From: CAZOVB01 sp964583095 | Lineage (GTDB): Bacteria; Planctomycetota; Phycisphaerae; SM23-33 | Direction of reading: 5' to 3' | NCBI GenBank assembly: GCA_964583095.1 | Contig: CAZOVB010000006.1 | Coordinates: 1-64,000 of the forward strand | DNA length: 64,000 bases | Part shown: piece after piece, positions 25,073 through 34,406 of the stretch | Numbering within the stretch: the stretch's first letter is position 1 | Layout of the letters: every line of letters begins with the position of its first letter | The notes under the pieces: generated by a model | The model's input: the letters and a program-made list of their open reading frames with translations, nothing else | What the model was told of the DNA's origin: nothing | Databases searched by the model: none | Program-made: the position numbers and the translations under genes

Positions 25073-26287
25073 TCAGGCGCCGAACTTCTCGAGCTTCTCG
25101 GCATGGGCCATCGCCAGGCCCATAAGTTCATGCGATTGGATCGTGCCGATCTGCCCGGAACGGCAGGCGACTTCGTCAAAGGTCGGCCCGTCTCCGCCGC
25201 GGAGATGATCGGCACTGAGCAACACGGGAACCGGATGCCAGCTGTGGGCCTTCATGCTCGGCGGGGTGGAGTGATCGCCGGTGATGATCAGTACGTCCGG
25301 CTTGGCTTCGAGAAGGGCCGGAAGGGCCGCATCCATCTCCTCGATCCTCTCGATCTTGGCCGGCAGGTCTCCGTCTTCACCCGTCTTGTCGGTGTACTTG
25401 AAGTGGGCAAAGACAAAGGTGTGACTTTCCATTGCTTTGGCCGCCTCGGCGCAGATATCCGCTGCGGTGGTCGGCTTGGCCACCAGGTCCATACCCACCA
25501 GGCGCGCGACGCCCCGGTACATGGGATAACCGGCCACGGCGCCGGGTTTGAGCTTGAACCGCTCTGCGAAGGTGGGCCAGTCGGGGAACTTGGCGAATCC
25601 GCGAGCCAGGATGAAGTTCGCCTTTTCCTCGTCGGCGAGGATCTTGCGGATCTGCCCGAGGAGTTCCTCGACGATTTTGGCGGTTCCGGAGGAAGCGAAC
25701 TTGCCCCGGGTCGGCGAAAGGGGGGCAACGCCGGTCTTCTGGGGGTCGGTTTCGCCGACCTGGTCGTCCAGATCTTCGCCGCGAAGAACCAGCAGCGCCC
25801 GGTGTTCGGCCACAGTCTCCAGGTGGAGTTCCACGCCGGCAGGACACTGGATGTTGTCGCGGATCTTCTGCAGCACGCGTTTGTTGGTCTCATCGTCGAT
25901 GCGGCCTGCACGCCGATCGGTAACGTTGCCCTCGCCGTCGAGCGTGCAGAAGTTCAGTCGGGCCGCTACGTCCTTGGGGGTCAGGGGGAACTCGATGCCC
26001 AGGGCACTGAGCACGCCGCGGCCGACCTTGTAGATCAGCGGATTGTAGCTGAATAGGCCCAGGTGCCCCGGCCCGGAGCCGGGAGTGACGCCTACGGCGA
26101 TGGGGCGGCTGAGGCCCAGGGCGCTTTTCTTGCTCAGTGCGTCGAGATTCGGGGTTCTGGCCTGCTGGAGGGCGGTGCCTTTGGAGTCGTTATCGCAGTC
26201 GCCCACGCCGTCCATCACCAGCAGGCAGATGCGTTTGTCGTTCTCGATGGCCAGTGAACTGATCAGGTCTCCGTATGTATCTTCCAT
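25073..26287 (-). CDS. apgM: 2,3-bisphosphoglycerate-independent phosphoglycerate mutase, archaeal type
   Basis: Interconverts 3- and 2-phosphoglycerate; 404 residues. The alkaline-phosphatase-superfamily core is clear: CLLVMDGVGD at the N-terminus, TPNLDAL, the catalytic Ser in GVTPGSGPGHLGLFSY, the DRRAGR phosphate-binding segment, HFKYTDKTGEDGD and the metal-binding DHSTPP. The length fits the short archaeal ApgM and not the ~510-residue bacterial GpmI. GGAAGGG precedes ATG 26287, which drops 28 unsupported residues. With PPi-PFK it makes a small glycolytic cluster of two divergent-origin enzyme types. Confidence 0.93.
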   Translation of the reverse strand: MEDTYGDLISSLAIENDKRICLLVMDGVGDCDNDSKGTALQQARTPNLDALSKKSALGLSRPIAVGVTPGSGPGHLGLFSYNPLIYKVGRGVLSALGIEFPLTPKDVAARLNFCTLDGEGNVTDRRAGRIDDETNKRVLQKIRDNIQCPAGVELHLETVAEHRALLVLRGEDLDDQVGETDPQKTGVAPLSPTRGKFASSGTAKIVEELLGQIRKILADEEKANFILARGFAKFPDWPTFAERFKLKPGAVAGYPMYRGVARLVGMDLVAKPTTAADICAEAAKAMESHTFVFAHFKYTDKTGEDGDLPAKIERIEEMDAALPALLEAKPDVLIITGDHSTPPSMKAHSWHPVPVLLSADHLRGGDGPTFDEVACRSGQIGTIQSHELMGLAMAHAEKLEKFGA

Positions 26288-26586
26288 GGTGTTGCCCTTC
26301 CAACAGGTTTTCGGGGTTTTGCTTTGGCCTGGCAGGGGCGTTATTTCTCTCTTTGCACGTAGTTTTCCCAAACGGACTGCCAGGGGACGATGCGCGGAAG
26401 TCTATCAGTCCCGGGCCCGATTGTCCAGCGATCAGGAGAAGCCCAGGTCGGCAGATGCCTCAGGCGGATGAGGATCTACCGCAAGAACATGCAAGAGTTT
26501 ATGGCCCATCTGGTCGATAGGGAGTATATCGTACCGGAGGGGGAGCGGTATGGGTCTGTTTTGAGAGCCCTGGAAGGAACAGGATT

Positions 26587-27522
26587 ATGGATGGCAAGAC
26601 CGGTCAGGACGTAATACGCAGGTGGCCCGATAACCCCCTGATCGCCCTGGAAGATGTGCCGTTTCAGTGCAGTGATGTGCTCAATGCCGGCATCGTGCGT
26701 TTCAACGATGAGTCGATCATGCTCGTGACGATCGAGGCCTTGGAGGGCCGGTGCCGCATCCACCCCGCACGCAGCCACGACGGCGTGCATTTCACCGTGT
26801 CCAAGACCCCGCTGATGGTATCGCTCGACTCGGGTCCCGGGGCCCAGCACGAGAGCTTCGGGATTCGTGACACGCGCATCACCAAGATCGACGATGCATT
26901 TTACATCACCTATGTGGCTGACGGCGACCACGGCCTGCGTTTGGGCCTGGCCCGGACGACGGACTTCCAGAGCGTCGAGCGTCTGGGGTATGTCAGCCAG
27001 GTGGACGTGAAGAACGGCATCCTGTTTCCCCACAAGATCAACGGCAGGTACGCCTTGCTGCTCCGGCCCCAGGAGGGCTACTCGATCTGGATCAAGTATT
27101 CCAAGGACCTGGAATTCTGGGGCGATGCCACCGCGGTCATGACACCGCGACACGGTTTCTGGGATGCAAACGTCATCGGGGCTGCTGCACCGCCGATCGA
27201 GATCGAACGAGGATGGCTGCTGCTCTACTACGGAGAAAAGCATACCTCGGCGGGCCCCCTGGTGCGCCTTGGAGCGGCCGTTCTGGACAGAGACAATCCG
27301 GCCCGGGTGATCAGCCGATCGAACATTCCGATTCTCTCCCCTCGGGAGCGATACGAGCGCATTGGCGATGTTCCCAATGTGGTTTTCTCCTGCGGGGCCC
27401 TGTTGGACGAGGACGATACGTTGAACGTGTACTACGGCGCTTCGGACAGCTGTATCTGCCTGGGCCAGGCGAGGCTGGACGAGATCGTGCAGAACTGCCG
27501 TGAAAGCAAACTGGAGTACTGA
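26587..27522 (+). CDS. GH130-family mannoside phosphorylase/hydrolase-like protein, copy 1
   Basis: A 311-residue five-bladed beta-propeller of the GH130 type, lacking a signal peptide. The family enzymes phosphorolyse or hydrolyse beta-mannosides. The C-terminal half (APPIEIERGWLLLYYGEKHT, ISRSNIPILSPRERYERIGD, NVVFSCGALLDED) is typical. The usual E-D-P-R catalytic segment reads IRDTR here (Asp95 kept, the Glu replaced by Arg94). Activity or specificity may therefore differ from the tandem copy; this is an inference. AAGGAAC lies upstream. The 299-base gap before it shows no gene. The next GH130 copy starts 2 bases after the stop. Confidence 0.85.
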   Translation: MDGKTGQDVIRRWPDNPLIALEDVPFQCSDVLNAGIVRFNDESIMLVTIEALEGRCRIHPARSHDGVHFTVSKTPLMVSLDSGPGAQHESFGIRDTRITKIDDAFYITYVADGDHGLRLGLARTTDFQSVERLGYVSQVDVKNGILFPHKINGRYALLLRPQEGYSIWIKYSKDLEFWGDATAVMTPRHGFWDANVIGAAAPPIEIERGWLLLYYGEKHTSAGPLVRLGAAVLDRDNPARVISRSNIPILSPRERYERIGDVPNVVFSCGALLDEDDTLNVYYGASDSCICLGQARLDEIVQNCRESKLEY

Positions 27523-27524
27523 TC

Positions 27525-28472
27525 GTGGCGATGGCACTTGGAAGAGATATGCTGCATCGATGGGAACGCAACCCGATCATCACCCTTCACGACATGCCGT
27601 ACCGGTGCAACACCGTTTTCAACGGCAGTCCGGTGAAGCTCGACGGGCAATACCTCATGCTCCTGCGCGTCGAAGGTCAGCAGGGCTATTCGTTCTTCGC
27701 CCTGGCCCGGAGCCGCGACGGGCTGCACTTCGAAGTCGACAAAGAGCCCTGGGTCCTGCCGGCCGAGTCCGGTCCGTTCCAGGTCTGGGAAGAAAACGGC
27801 ATCGAGGATCCCCGTATTACGTGGATGGACGGCACGCATTACATCATGTATACGGCCGTGGGCAGGTACGGCTATCGTATCGCTCTTGCGAAGACGGATG
27901 ACTTTGTGAAGTTCGAGCGGGTGGCGCTGATATCCGAACCGGGCAACAAGGACGGCGTGCTTTTTCCGGAGAAGATTGGCGGCCTGTACTGTCGCCTGGA
28001 CCGGCCCATCGGCAACGGCGTTGGGAGCATGTGGGTTTCGTTTTCGCCGGACATGCTCCACTGGGGCAGAAGCGAGGTCTGCTTTACGCCCCGGGCGCGC
28101 TACTGGGATTCATTCCGAATCGGGGCCTCTGCCCCGCCGATCCGTACCGACCGAGGCTGGCTGGAGATCTACCACGGAGTCAAGATGACCTCCGCCGGAC
28201 CGATCTATCGCATCGGGACGGCCATGTTGGACCTGGAAGATCCGACGCGGGTCATCGGCCGCTGCCTCTCGCCGCTGCTTTCTCCGCGGGAAGAATACGA
28301 ACGTGTAGGTGACGTGGGCAACGTGGTTTTTGCCTGCGGGGCGATCGTTGAAGACGACGGCGAGGTAAAAGTCTACTACGGCGGAGCCGACACGGCCATC
28401 TGTGTGGCCACCGGCGGGCTGGAGGAGATCATCAACTCCTGCTTCCAGAAGCCCGATTTCCCTGTCCACTGA
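27525..28472 (+). CDS. GH130-family mannoside phosphorylase/hydrolase-like protein, copy 2
   Basis: 315 residues, colinear with the preceding copy over the full length and evidently from a tandem duplication. Here the catalytic segment is canonical, GIEDPRITW (Glu94-Asp95-Pro96-Arg97). C-terminal motifs are conserved (APPIRTDRGWLEIYHG, LSPREEYERVGD). No signal peptide, so oligosaccharides are processed in the cytoplasm. The start is GTG 27525, with GGAG 8 bases upstream; ATG 27531 and ATG 27549 are alternatives. Substrate (mannose linkage, phosphorolysis or hydrolysis) cannot be told from sequence alone. Confidence 0.88.
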   Translation: MAMALGRDMLHRWERNPIITLHDMPYRCNTVFNGSPVKLDGQYLMLLRVEGQQGYSFFALARSRDGLHFEVDKEPWVLPAESGPFQVWEENGIEDPRITWMDGTHYIMYTAVGRYGYRIALAKTDDFVKFERVALISEPGNKDGVLFPEKIGGLYCRLDRPIGNGVGSMWVSFSPDMLHWGRSEVCFTPRARYWDSFRIGASAPPIRTDRGWLEIYHGVKMTSAGPIYRIGTAMLDLEDPTRVIGRCLSPLLSPREEYERVGDVGNVVFACGAIVEDDGEVKVYYGGADTAICVATGGLEEIINSCFQKPDFPVH

Positions 28473-28496
28473 TTCTCAGGCATCTGAAAAGCGACA

Positions 28497-28524
28497 AGCC
28501 CGGGATTTTTGTTCTTCCCGGGCT
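28497..28524. terminator. Possible hairpin terminator after the GH130 pair
   Basis: A 9-bp perfect stem (28497-28505 with 28516-28524) with a 10-base loop that contains five Ts. No clean T-run follows the stem on either strand, so terminator function is uncertain despite its place between convergent genes. Confidence 0.4.
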
Positions 28525-28556
28525 CGCGCCGTTCCCTCTATGACTCAACATGTTCT

Positions 28557-29363
28557 TCAGGGGGCTTTTCTTCGCTTGCTGCTCAGGCCCAGGCCGCCAA
28601 GTCCCAGCAGCACCAGGGTGCCCGGTTCGGGCAGATGCATCCGACTGTCAAGCCACTGCGAAACGGAGGTGACGCGGATGTCGTAGGCGCTGTCACCGTA
28701 CTCGGGCCTGACGGGGTCGAAGTCCCGATTGGAAACCGAGTAGTGAACTCCCACGAGGTAAAGCTCTCCATCGAGCTGCAGGAAGGTCCCGCCGCCGGAA
28801 TCGCCCACGGCCGGGCAGGCTTCCTTCTCGGCGCCCAACGAGCCGGGGCTCTGGGGGCTTTCGAAGTCCATGACCAGCAGGGGCCCTGAGGCGCGTCCAA
28901 CGTTGTAGCCATACCGCAGGGTGCCGATGGGGTAGTCGTCGCTGGGTGCGCCCACGCCGCTGTAGCCGTAGCCGGCCACGATGAGCTCGACTCCCAGGTC
29001 ATCGGTTCCCGTGTAGATCTTGGCTCCCTCGATGGGAGCCTCGCGGTCGAGAGTGCCTACGGCCAGATCCAGCGAGGAATGGGTGACCACATCCGAGACG
29101 TTGAAGGTCTCGCTGCCTCCCGGGAGATCCAGGCGGAAGGTCTTTCCCGGGCTTGTGAGGGCATGGCGGGCGGTCACGATGTACCGCCCCCGCACCAGCG
29201 TGGCTGAGGTGCCCGTGCTGAGAAAACCTACGACGCTGAGGGGGCTCTGGGGCGAAACTTCGTGCAGAGCCGGATCATCGCTGACGACGATGGCCCCGGC
29301 CTGGCCGGCAGGAAGCAGAAGCAGTGCGAAGAGGGTTGCAGCGACGGGAAGTACGCGTTTCAT
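28557..29363 (-). CDS. Exported trypsin-like serine protease with PEP-CTERM anchor
   Basis: 268 residues with a signal peptide (KRVLPVAATLFALLLLPAG). The S1 catalytic triad is visible: His67 in TARHAL, Asp99 in SSLDLAV, Ser189 in GDSGGG. The last 25 residues form a PEP-CTERM signal: PEP, a hydrophobic helix (GTLVLLGLGGLGL) and a basic SSKRRK tail. It should be processed by an exosortase and tied to exopolysaccharide-related surface display; no exosortase gene is in the window. The start at 29363 is set by the signal peptide and by GGAG. It is convergent with the GH130 pair. Confidence 0.88.
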   Translation of the reverse strand: MKRVLPVAATLFALLLLPAGQAGAIVVSDDPALHEVSPQSPLSVVGFLSTGTSATLVRGRYIVTARHALTSPGKTFRLDLPGGSETFNVSDVVTHSSLDLAVGTLDREAPIEGAKIYTGTDDLGVELIVAGYGYSGVGAPSDDYPIGTLRYGYNVGRASGPLLVMDFESPQSPGSLGAEKEACPAVGDSGGGTFLQLDGELYLVGVHYSVSNRDFDPVRPEYGDSAYDIRVTSVSQWLDSRMHLPEPGTLVLLGLGGLGLSSKRRKAP

Positions 29364-29560
29364 CTTAGGCTCCGGCGATGTGTCTCGCCACGGCTGGGGT
29401 TGGTTTGGCACGACGGTACGGTCTGGAACGTTTGCACCGGTGGTATCGACCCGAAGGGGATGCAGCTTTGCTAAGGAGCGAGGGACGGTGCAAAAAGAGG
29501 GGAAACCCTTACCGGATCGGGCAATCTCTCAGCCTTTGCAGACAGAGACGCGGGGGTATA

Positions 29561-31798
29561 TCAGGCCGCGCCGGCATCTTCGAAGATCGTCGGCTCGGGC
29601 GTCTGCTGGATCAAGGCGCGGGTGTCCAGGGCCAGGGCGACCTTTCCGTCGCCCATGACCGCACCGGAAGCAAAGAGTCCCACACGGGTCAAGAGCCTTC
29701 CCAGCGGCTTGATTACGACTTGACGGTGTTCCAGGAGGGCATCGACGAGCAGGGCCCTTTCCATCGAGCCCTGGCGAACCAGGACGATTTGCGCGTTGCG
29801 TGCGTCGTGGTCCACTTGCGGCATCCGGCACAGATCGACCAGCCTGAGCAGGCGGACAGGCCGGTCGCCATCGAGGATCATCCCCCCATCGGGGCCGATG
29901 GAGCCGAGCCTGGCCTGGCAGGCCGGGAACGTTCGCTGGATGTCCCGGGTGGGAAGCAGGAATCTCTGCCCGCCTGCCTGGAGGACCAGCACCTCTTCGA
30001 CGGCGGTGGTCATGGGCAGGCAGAGGCGAAAACGGGTTCCTTCTGCGGCAGCGGAGTTGACCTCGATGCGTCCCCGCATCGCCTGGACATTCTGGAGTAC
30101 CACATCCATGCCCACGCCCCTGCCGGCCAAGTCGTCGATTTCCCGAGCGGTGGACAGGCCCGGGTGGTAGATCAGTTCCTGCAACTGCGCCTCACTCAGA
30201 GCGTCCGCATTGGCCACAAGGTTGTTCTCCTTTGCCCGGGAGCGTATGGCCTCCATGTCCAGACCTTTTCCGTCGTCTTTGAGGCTGACAATGACCTCGC
30301 CGGCTTCATTCCAGGCCCGAAGCTCCAGCAAGCCCTGCTCGGGCTTTCCTGCCCGGCGCCGCTCGTCTGGGTCTTCCAGTCCGTGAACCACGGCATTGCG
30401 GATCATGTGCATCAGGGGGGCGGCGAGCATTTCGACCATGCGGCGGTCGAGTTCGGTATCCTCCCCGCTGATTTCCAGCTGGACGTTCTTGCCGCTCTTG
30501 CGGGCAATGTCGCGAACCAGGCGGGCGGCCTTTTCGAAGATGCCGCGAAGCGGAATCATCCGGAGGGAGACCGACAGATCGTGCAACTGGGAGACCAGCT
30601 TGCCGGCTGAGTCGATGTCCCCGGCCAGGCGGGTCATGTCGGCCCGCATCCTCTCGGGCAACTCGGGGCCTGGCTGGTGCTTCTTTCGCAGGGCACTGCG
30701 TTTGCGTCTTCGCATCCTGGCCCGGCGGACCTGCGGATTCTCGCCTGCCAGGCAGTGGGAGATGATCAACTCTCCGACCAGGTCGATCAGGGCGTCCAGA
30801 CGGGCTGTGCTGACGCGGACGGTCGCCTCGGACCCGGTCGCGGAGGCCTGGCTGGGCGGAAAGGTCTCGGCCGAGTCAGGCCAGGCAGTCCGGGCTGCTT
30901 CGGGCACAGGGGGCGGATTTCCAGCGGCAGCAGCTTCCAGAGACTCGACCAGAGACTCCAAGGATTGATCGGCCTGGGCATCGGGGGCTTCTTCCGAGGA
31001 GATCCGCCGAATCCGTGTTTCCAGGGCGTCACAGGCCGACAGGGCCAGGTCGATACTCTCTGGTGTCAGGAGGATCTGGCCATCGCGACACGCCTGGAGA
31101 AGCGTCTCCCCGGCGTGAGCAAGCCCGGCCACCTGGGAAAGCCCGAGAACGGCGCTGGAGCCTTTGAGGGTATGGAAGGCCCGCAAGGCCGTGTCGACCG
31201 CGCCGCGGGATGCCTGGGGAGTCGCTTCGCCTTCCATCAGGGCGCGCTGAATGGCTGCAATGAGGTCGAAAGCGTTGTCGGCATATTCCTGGAGAAGTTG
31301 TGTCTGATCCAGCGGCGTGAGGGCAAGTTCCTCTTGGCCCGGGTCGCAGGCCCCCTCGGCCGATGCGATGGCTTCTACAAGGTCCCCGCGGTCCAGCTTC
31401 CATGGCTCGGAGAGGCTGGAACTGCCCGATACGGCGTTGAGTTGTGCCAGAAGCATGCGGGCCGATGCGACCAGATCGGCAGACGGAGCGGAATCGGCGT
31501 TTTCCAGAATCGAATCAGCCAGGCGACAGGCCTGCTCGATCAGGGGGGTCACGGCGCATCCCGGTCCCGGCGGGGTGCACAATTTCCCCGCAGCCTGGAG
31601 GAGCTGCCCGGCCGGCTCGAGCGCAGCGGGGATGGCCTGGGCATCGCCCTGGAGGCGCTTGCCCAGGTCCGCCCAGAAGGTCTCGTCGCCGGCCAGAGCG
31701 GCTGAGACCTGCTGGGACCAGTTGCCGGGCTGTGGGTCGTTGTTTCCTTGCTTCATAAACACTTGTGGGTCGGGGGTCCAGGGCGCAGAGATTGCCAT
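29561..31798 (-). CDS. CheA-type hybrid-free histidine kinase, orphan
   Basis: 745 residues. Residues 1-165 are of unknown fold. HPt domain with phospho-His209 (RAFHTLKGSSAVLGL); a short acidic/Pro linker with no recognisable P2 CheY-binding domain; P3 dimerisation region (about 330-430) carrying an Arg/Lys-rich insert (RRARMRRRKRSALRKK). ATPase domain with N box MIRNAVVHGLED, G1 DDGKGLD and G2 GRGVGMDVV; C-terminal CheW-like domain. No cheW, cheY or receptor gene adjoins, so it may work in a non-chemotactic relay (inference). M1 at 31798 or Met15 at 31756 could be the start; neither has a clear ribosome site. Confidence 0.88.
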   Translation of the reverse strand: MAISAPWTPDPQVFMKQGNNDPQPGNWSQQVSAALAGDETFWADLGKRLQGDAQAIPAALEPAGQLLQAAGKLCTPPGPGCAVTPLIEQACRLADSILENADSAPSADLVASARMLLAQLNAVSGSSSLSEPWKLDRGDLVEAIASAEGACDPGQEELALTPLDQTQLLQEYADNAFDLIAAIQRALMEGEATPQASRGAVDTALRAFHTLKGSSAVLGLSQVAGLAHAGETLLQACRDGQILLTPESIDLALSACDALETRIRRISSEEAPDAQADQSLESLVESLEAAAAGNPPPVPEAARTAWPDSAETFPPSQASATGSEATVRVSTARLDALIDLVGELIISHCLAGENPQVRRARMRRRKRSALRKKHQPGPELPERMRADMTRLAGDIDSAGKLVSQLHDLSVSLRMIPLRGIFEKAARLVRDIARKSGKNVQLEISGEDTELDRRMVEMLAAPLMHMIRNAVVHGLEDPDERRRAGKPEQGLLELRAWNEAGEVIVSLKDDGKGLDMEAIRSRAKENNLVANADALSEAQLQELIYHPGLSTAREIDDLAGRGVGMDVVLQNVQAMRGRIEVNSAAAEGTRFRLCLPMTTAVEEVLVLQAGGQRFLLPTRDIQRTFPACQARLGSIGPDGGMILDGDRPVRLLRLVDLCRMPQVDHDARNAQIVLVRQGSMERALLVDALLEHRQVVIKPLGRLLTRVGLFASGAVMGDGKVALALDTRALIQQTPEPTIFEDAGAA

Positions 31799-32000
31799 GG
31801 CTGATATCGGCAGGATTGGCAGGTACCTTGGATAGGCCTGGAGCGACAGAAAGATGAATATTCTGTTCCCCCGACCCGGAATGCGGGAAAACTCTCGTAA
31901 GAGTAGGTAAGATCTCCGGCGGCGCGAACCGATAACAGGTATGGGACGTCTATAAAGATGGCGCCCAGTAAGGACGCCACGGAAGGGTACGTCGAACAGG

Positions 32001-34406
32001 ATGAGGTATTCTGGTCTGGGAATGTGTATTATGGCGGTGACAACAGCCCTGGCTGTTGCCCCCTCTTATGCGCAAAAGGCCGCCGACACTTCCAGCCAGA
32101 TCACAGCGGCTGAACAGATGCTCTATGAGATCTGGACCGGCCAGCTCTCGGACCCGGCCCGGTCTTCCAAGACCAAACAGGAAGCGGCTGAGGGTCTTCT
32201 GACCCGCCAGTACCCCCAGGCCGAGGAAGCCCTGACGCGGTTTCTGAACGATCGCAGCAACGTTGCAGCCCAGGTCGCCATCGCCGAGGCCATCGCCCAC
32301 CAGGGCTCGGGCAGGCAGGCTTTTGTCGAGGGGCTGATGAATATGCTCACCGGGGAGGTGGCGACGGTTCGGATTCCTGCAGCCAAAGCACTTGCGACCT
32401 ACAAGGATTCGGGCATTCCCGATCGCCTTGTGGCCGTTGCTTTGGACCGCGAACTGCTGCGGGATATTCGTCTGGCGTCGCTGGTGGCATTGCAGCGCAT
32501 GCTCGACAAACGGGCGGTGGATGCCCTTGTGCAACTGCTGGATGACGACGATCCGGCCCTTGCCAAAGCGGCCGAGGAGGCCCTGGCCGGCCTGACCAAC
32601 GTTCGGGGCATGGACCGCCGCGAGTGGAAACGCTGGTGGCGGAAGAACAAGAACAAGAATCGGGAGGAATGGCTGGCGGATCTGACCGAGAGCCTCGCCC
32701 AGGCCAAGGTGCAACTGGAGAACGAGAACGCCCGGCTTCGTTCGAAGCTCACCGAGGTGGTTCGCAGGCATTATGCGGTCGTGGCTCCGGCGCAGCAGTC
32801 GGCGTTGTTGTTGAACATCCTTCGCGATTCGGTTACCGATGTCCGCCTGGTGGGGATAGATCTGGTCAGCAGACGCATCAGCGAGAACTCGCCCGTGGCT
32901 CCGGAAGTCCGGGCCGAAATCCGGAATCTGCTCTCCGACGAGCAGGCGCCGGTCCGCAAGGCCGCCGCCCTGGCCGTGGCTAACCTCGGAGATCGCGAGG
33001 CGGTGGAATTGCTCCTGGCGCGACTGGAGGCCGAACAGGATTCCCAGGTCAGCCAGGCCCTTCTTCGGGCGGCGGGACAACTTCGCGACCCCAGCGCCCT
33101 GCCGCTGGTGCTCCAGCGGATCGACTCGGAAGATGAGGAAATCTCCTCGGCAGCGGCCGGGGCGTTCTCCCGCATGGCTTCTGCGGAGCGGCTGCCCCAA
33201 GCCCAGCGGGATCGGGCGGTGGCGTCGCTTCTCAACGCTTACAAGAAGCACGCCGGGACGCACAATTCGGTGGCGACGCGGGAAGGGCTTCTCACGGCGA
33301 TGGGAGTTTTGGCTGACAGTCGGTTCATCCCCGTGATGACCGAAGCCCTTGAGGATTCTCTGGCGCGGGTTCGACGGGCGGCCATCATGGGCCTGACGGG
33401 CTTCCAGCAGCCGGAGCTTGCCGGCAGGCTTCTGCCCTTCCTGGCCGATGAGGATCACGGGGTTCGCCAGGCGGCCATCGTGGCCGTGGCGACCCTTGGC
33501 GGAACGAAACACGTCAAGGACATCCTTCGCAGGACCGACCCGGAAGTCGAAGCGCAGGAAGCCGTGCGCCGCCAGGCCTGGGATGCCGCTTTGGGGATCC
33601 TCTCCTCGGCCGATTCCGAGGCCCTGCAGACCGCACTGGAGCAGATCGAATCTCGGGAAGCTGTCCTGGACAAGCGAATCGCGATTTCGACGATGCTCGT
33701 TGACCGTCTTCGAAAAGACGGATCGGGCAAGCTCGCCGGGGCGCAGTACGTCCTGGCCAAACAGTTGCTCAAGGCCGATCGGCCCGCAGAGGCCGCCCGT
33801 CACTGCGGAGAGGTCTACCAGTCCTTCCGTGCAGCGGAGGATCCTCAGACGCCCGAGGTCTGGCAGCTATGGATCAAGGCGTTGCTGCTGGCGGGCGATC
33901 CTGCCGGGGTCGAACAGCTTGGGGCCCAGGCAGACGGGGAGCTTTTCGAGCAGGGAGTGGAACTGCTCCAGACGCGACTGGAGCAAATGGAGCAGGAGAA
34001 CCGCCATGCTTCGGTGATTCTCCTGGCTCAGCGGGGCCTGGCATCGCTCGGGCCCAAGCTGTCAAGGGATCGGATGCAGTCGTTGAGGAACAAACTTCAA
34101 AACGCCCAGCAGAAGCAGTTGGACGAGGACCGGCAGGTTGTGGTCAAGCTGCTCTCTCAGATGGGCGCCGATGATGCCTCCCGACGCGCCGCGGCGGCAG
34201 AGTTGCGAAAGCTTGGAGACCGGGCCCTGGAGCCTCTCCTCGAGCAGTTGCGATCAGCGGTCAGTGCGAATCCTCCCGATGCCGGGATGGAAGAGCGTAT
34301 CCTCTCGGTCCTGGGCGAGATCTCGCCGAACCTGACCGGCTACGACCCGAGCTGGGAAGTCGCCCGCAGACTGGCGGTTATCGACACCTGGCTTCAGAGT
34401 CTGTAA
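32001..34406 (+). CDS. Exported HEAT-repeat protein
   Basis: 801 residues with a signal peptide (GLGMCIMAVTTALAVAPSYAQ). The remainder is a chain of HEAT/PBS-lyase-type helical repeats, for example VRIPAAKALATYKDSGIP, VRKAAALAVANLGDREAVEL and VRQAAIVAVATLGGTKHVK. A coiled-coil-prone segment lies near residues 210-250 (WRKNKNKNREEW...AKVQLENENARLRSKL). Such proteins act as binding scaffolds; partner unknown. Its last 29 bases overlap tail to tail with the addA-like gene on the opposite strand. Confidence 0.82.
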   Translation: MRYSGLGMCIMAVTTALAVAPSYAQKAADTSSQITAAEQMLYEIWTGQLSDPARSSKTKQEAAEGLLTRQYPQAEEALTRFLNDRSNVAAQVAIAEAIAHQGSGRQAFVEGLMNMLTGEVATVRIPAAKALATYKDSGIPDRLVAVALDRELLRDIRLASLVALQRMLDKRAVDALVQLLDDDDPALAKAAEEALAGLTNVRGMDRREWKRWWRKNKNKNREEWLADLTESLAQAKVQLENENARLRSKLTEVVRRHYAVVAPAQQSALLLNILRDSVTDVRLVGIDLVSRRISENSPVAPEVRAEIRNLLSDEQAPVRKAAALAVANLGDREAVELLLARLEAEQDSQVSQALLRAAGQLRDPSALPLVLQRIDSEDEEISSAAAGAFSRMASAERLPQAQRDRAVASLLNAYKKHAGTHNSVATREGLLTAMGVLADSRFIPVMTEALEDSLARVRRAAIMGLTGFQQPELAGRLLPFLADEDHGVRQAAIVAVATLGGTKHVKDILRRTDPEVEAQEAVRRQAWDAALGILSSADSEALQTALEQIESREAVLDKRIAISTMLVDRLRKDGSGKLAGAQYVLAKQLLKADRPAEAARHCGEVYQSFRAAEDPQTPEVWQLWIKALLLAGDPAGVEQLGAQADGELFEQGVELLQTRLEQMEQENRHASVILLAQRGLASLGPKLSRDRMQSLRNKLQNAQQKQLDEDRQVVVKLLSQMGADDASRRAAAAELRKLGDRALEPLLEQLRSAVSANPPDAGMEERILSVLGEISPNLTGYDPSWEVARRLAVIDTWLQSL

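Noticed and set aside
26390..26614. Small open frame before the first GH130 gene
   Set aside because: It overlaps the GH130 start, has no ribosome site and no recognisable sequence.
31951..31956. TATAAA upstream of the HEAT-repeat gene as a -10 box
   Set aside because: No acceptable -35 at 16-18 bases upstream; isolated match is not convincing.
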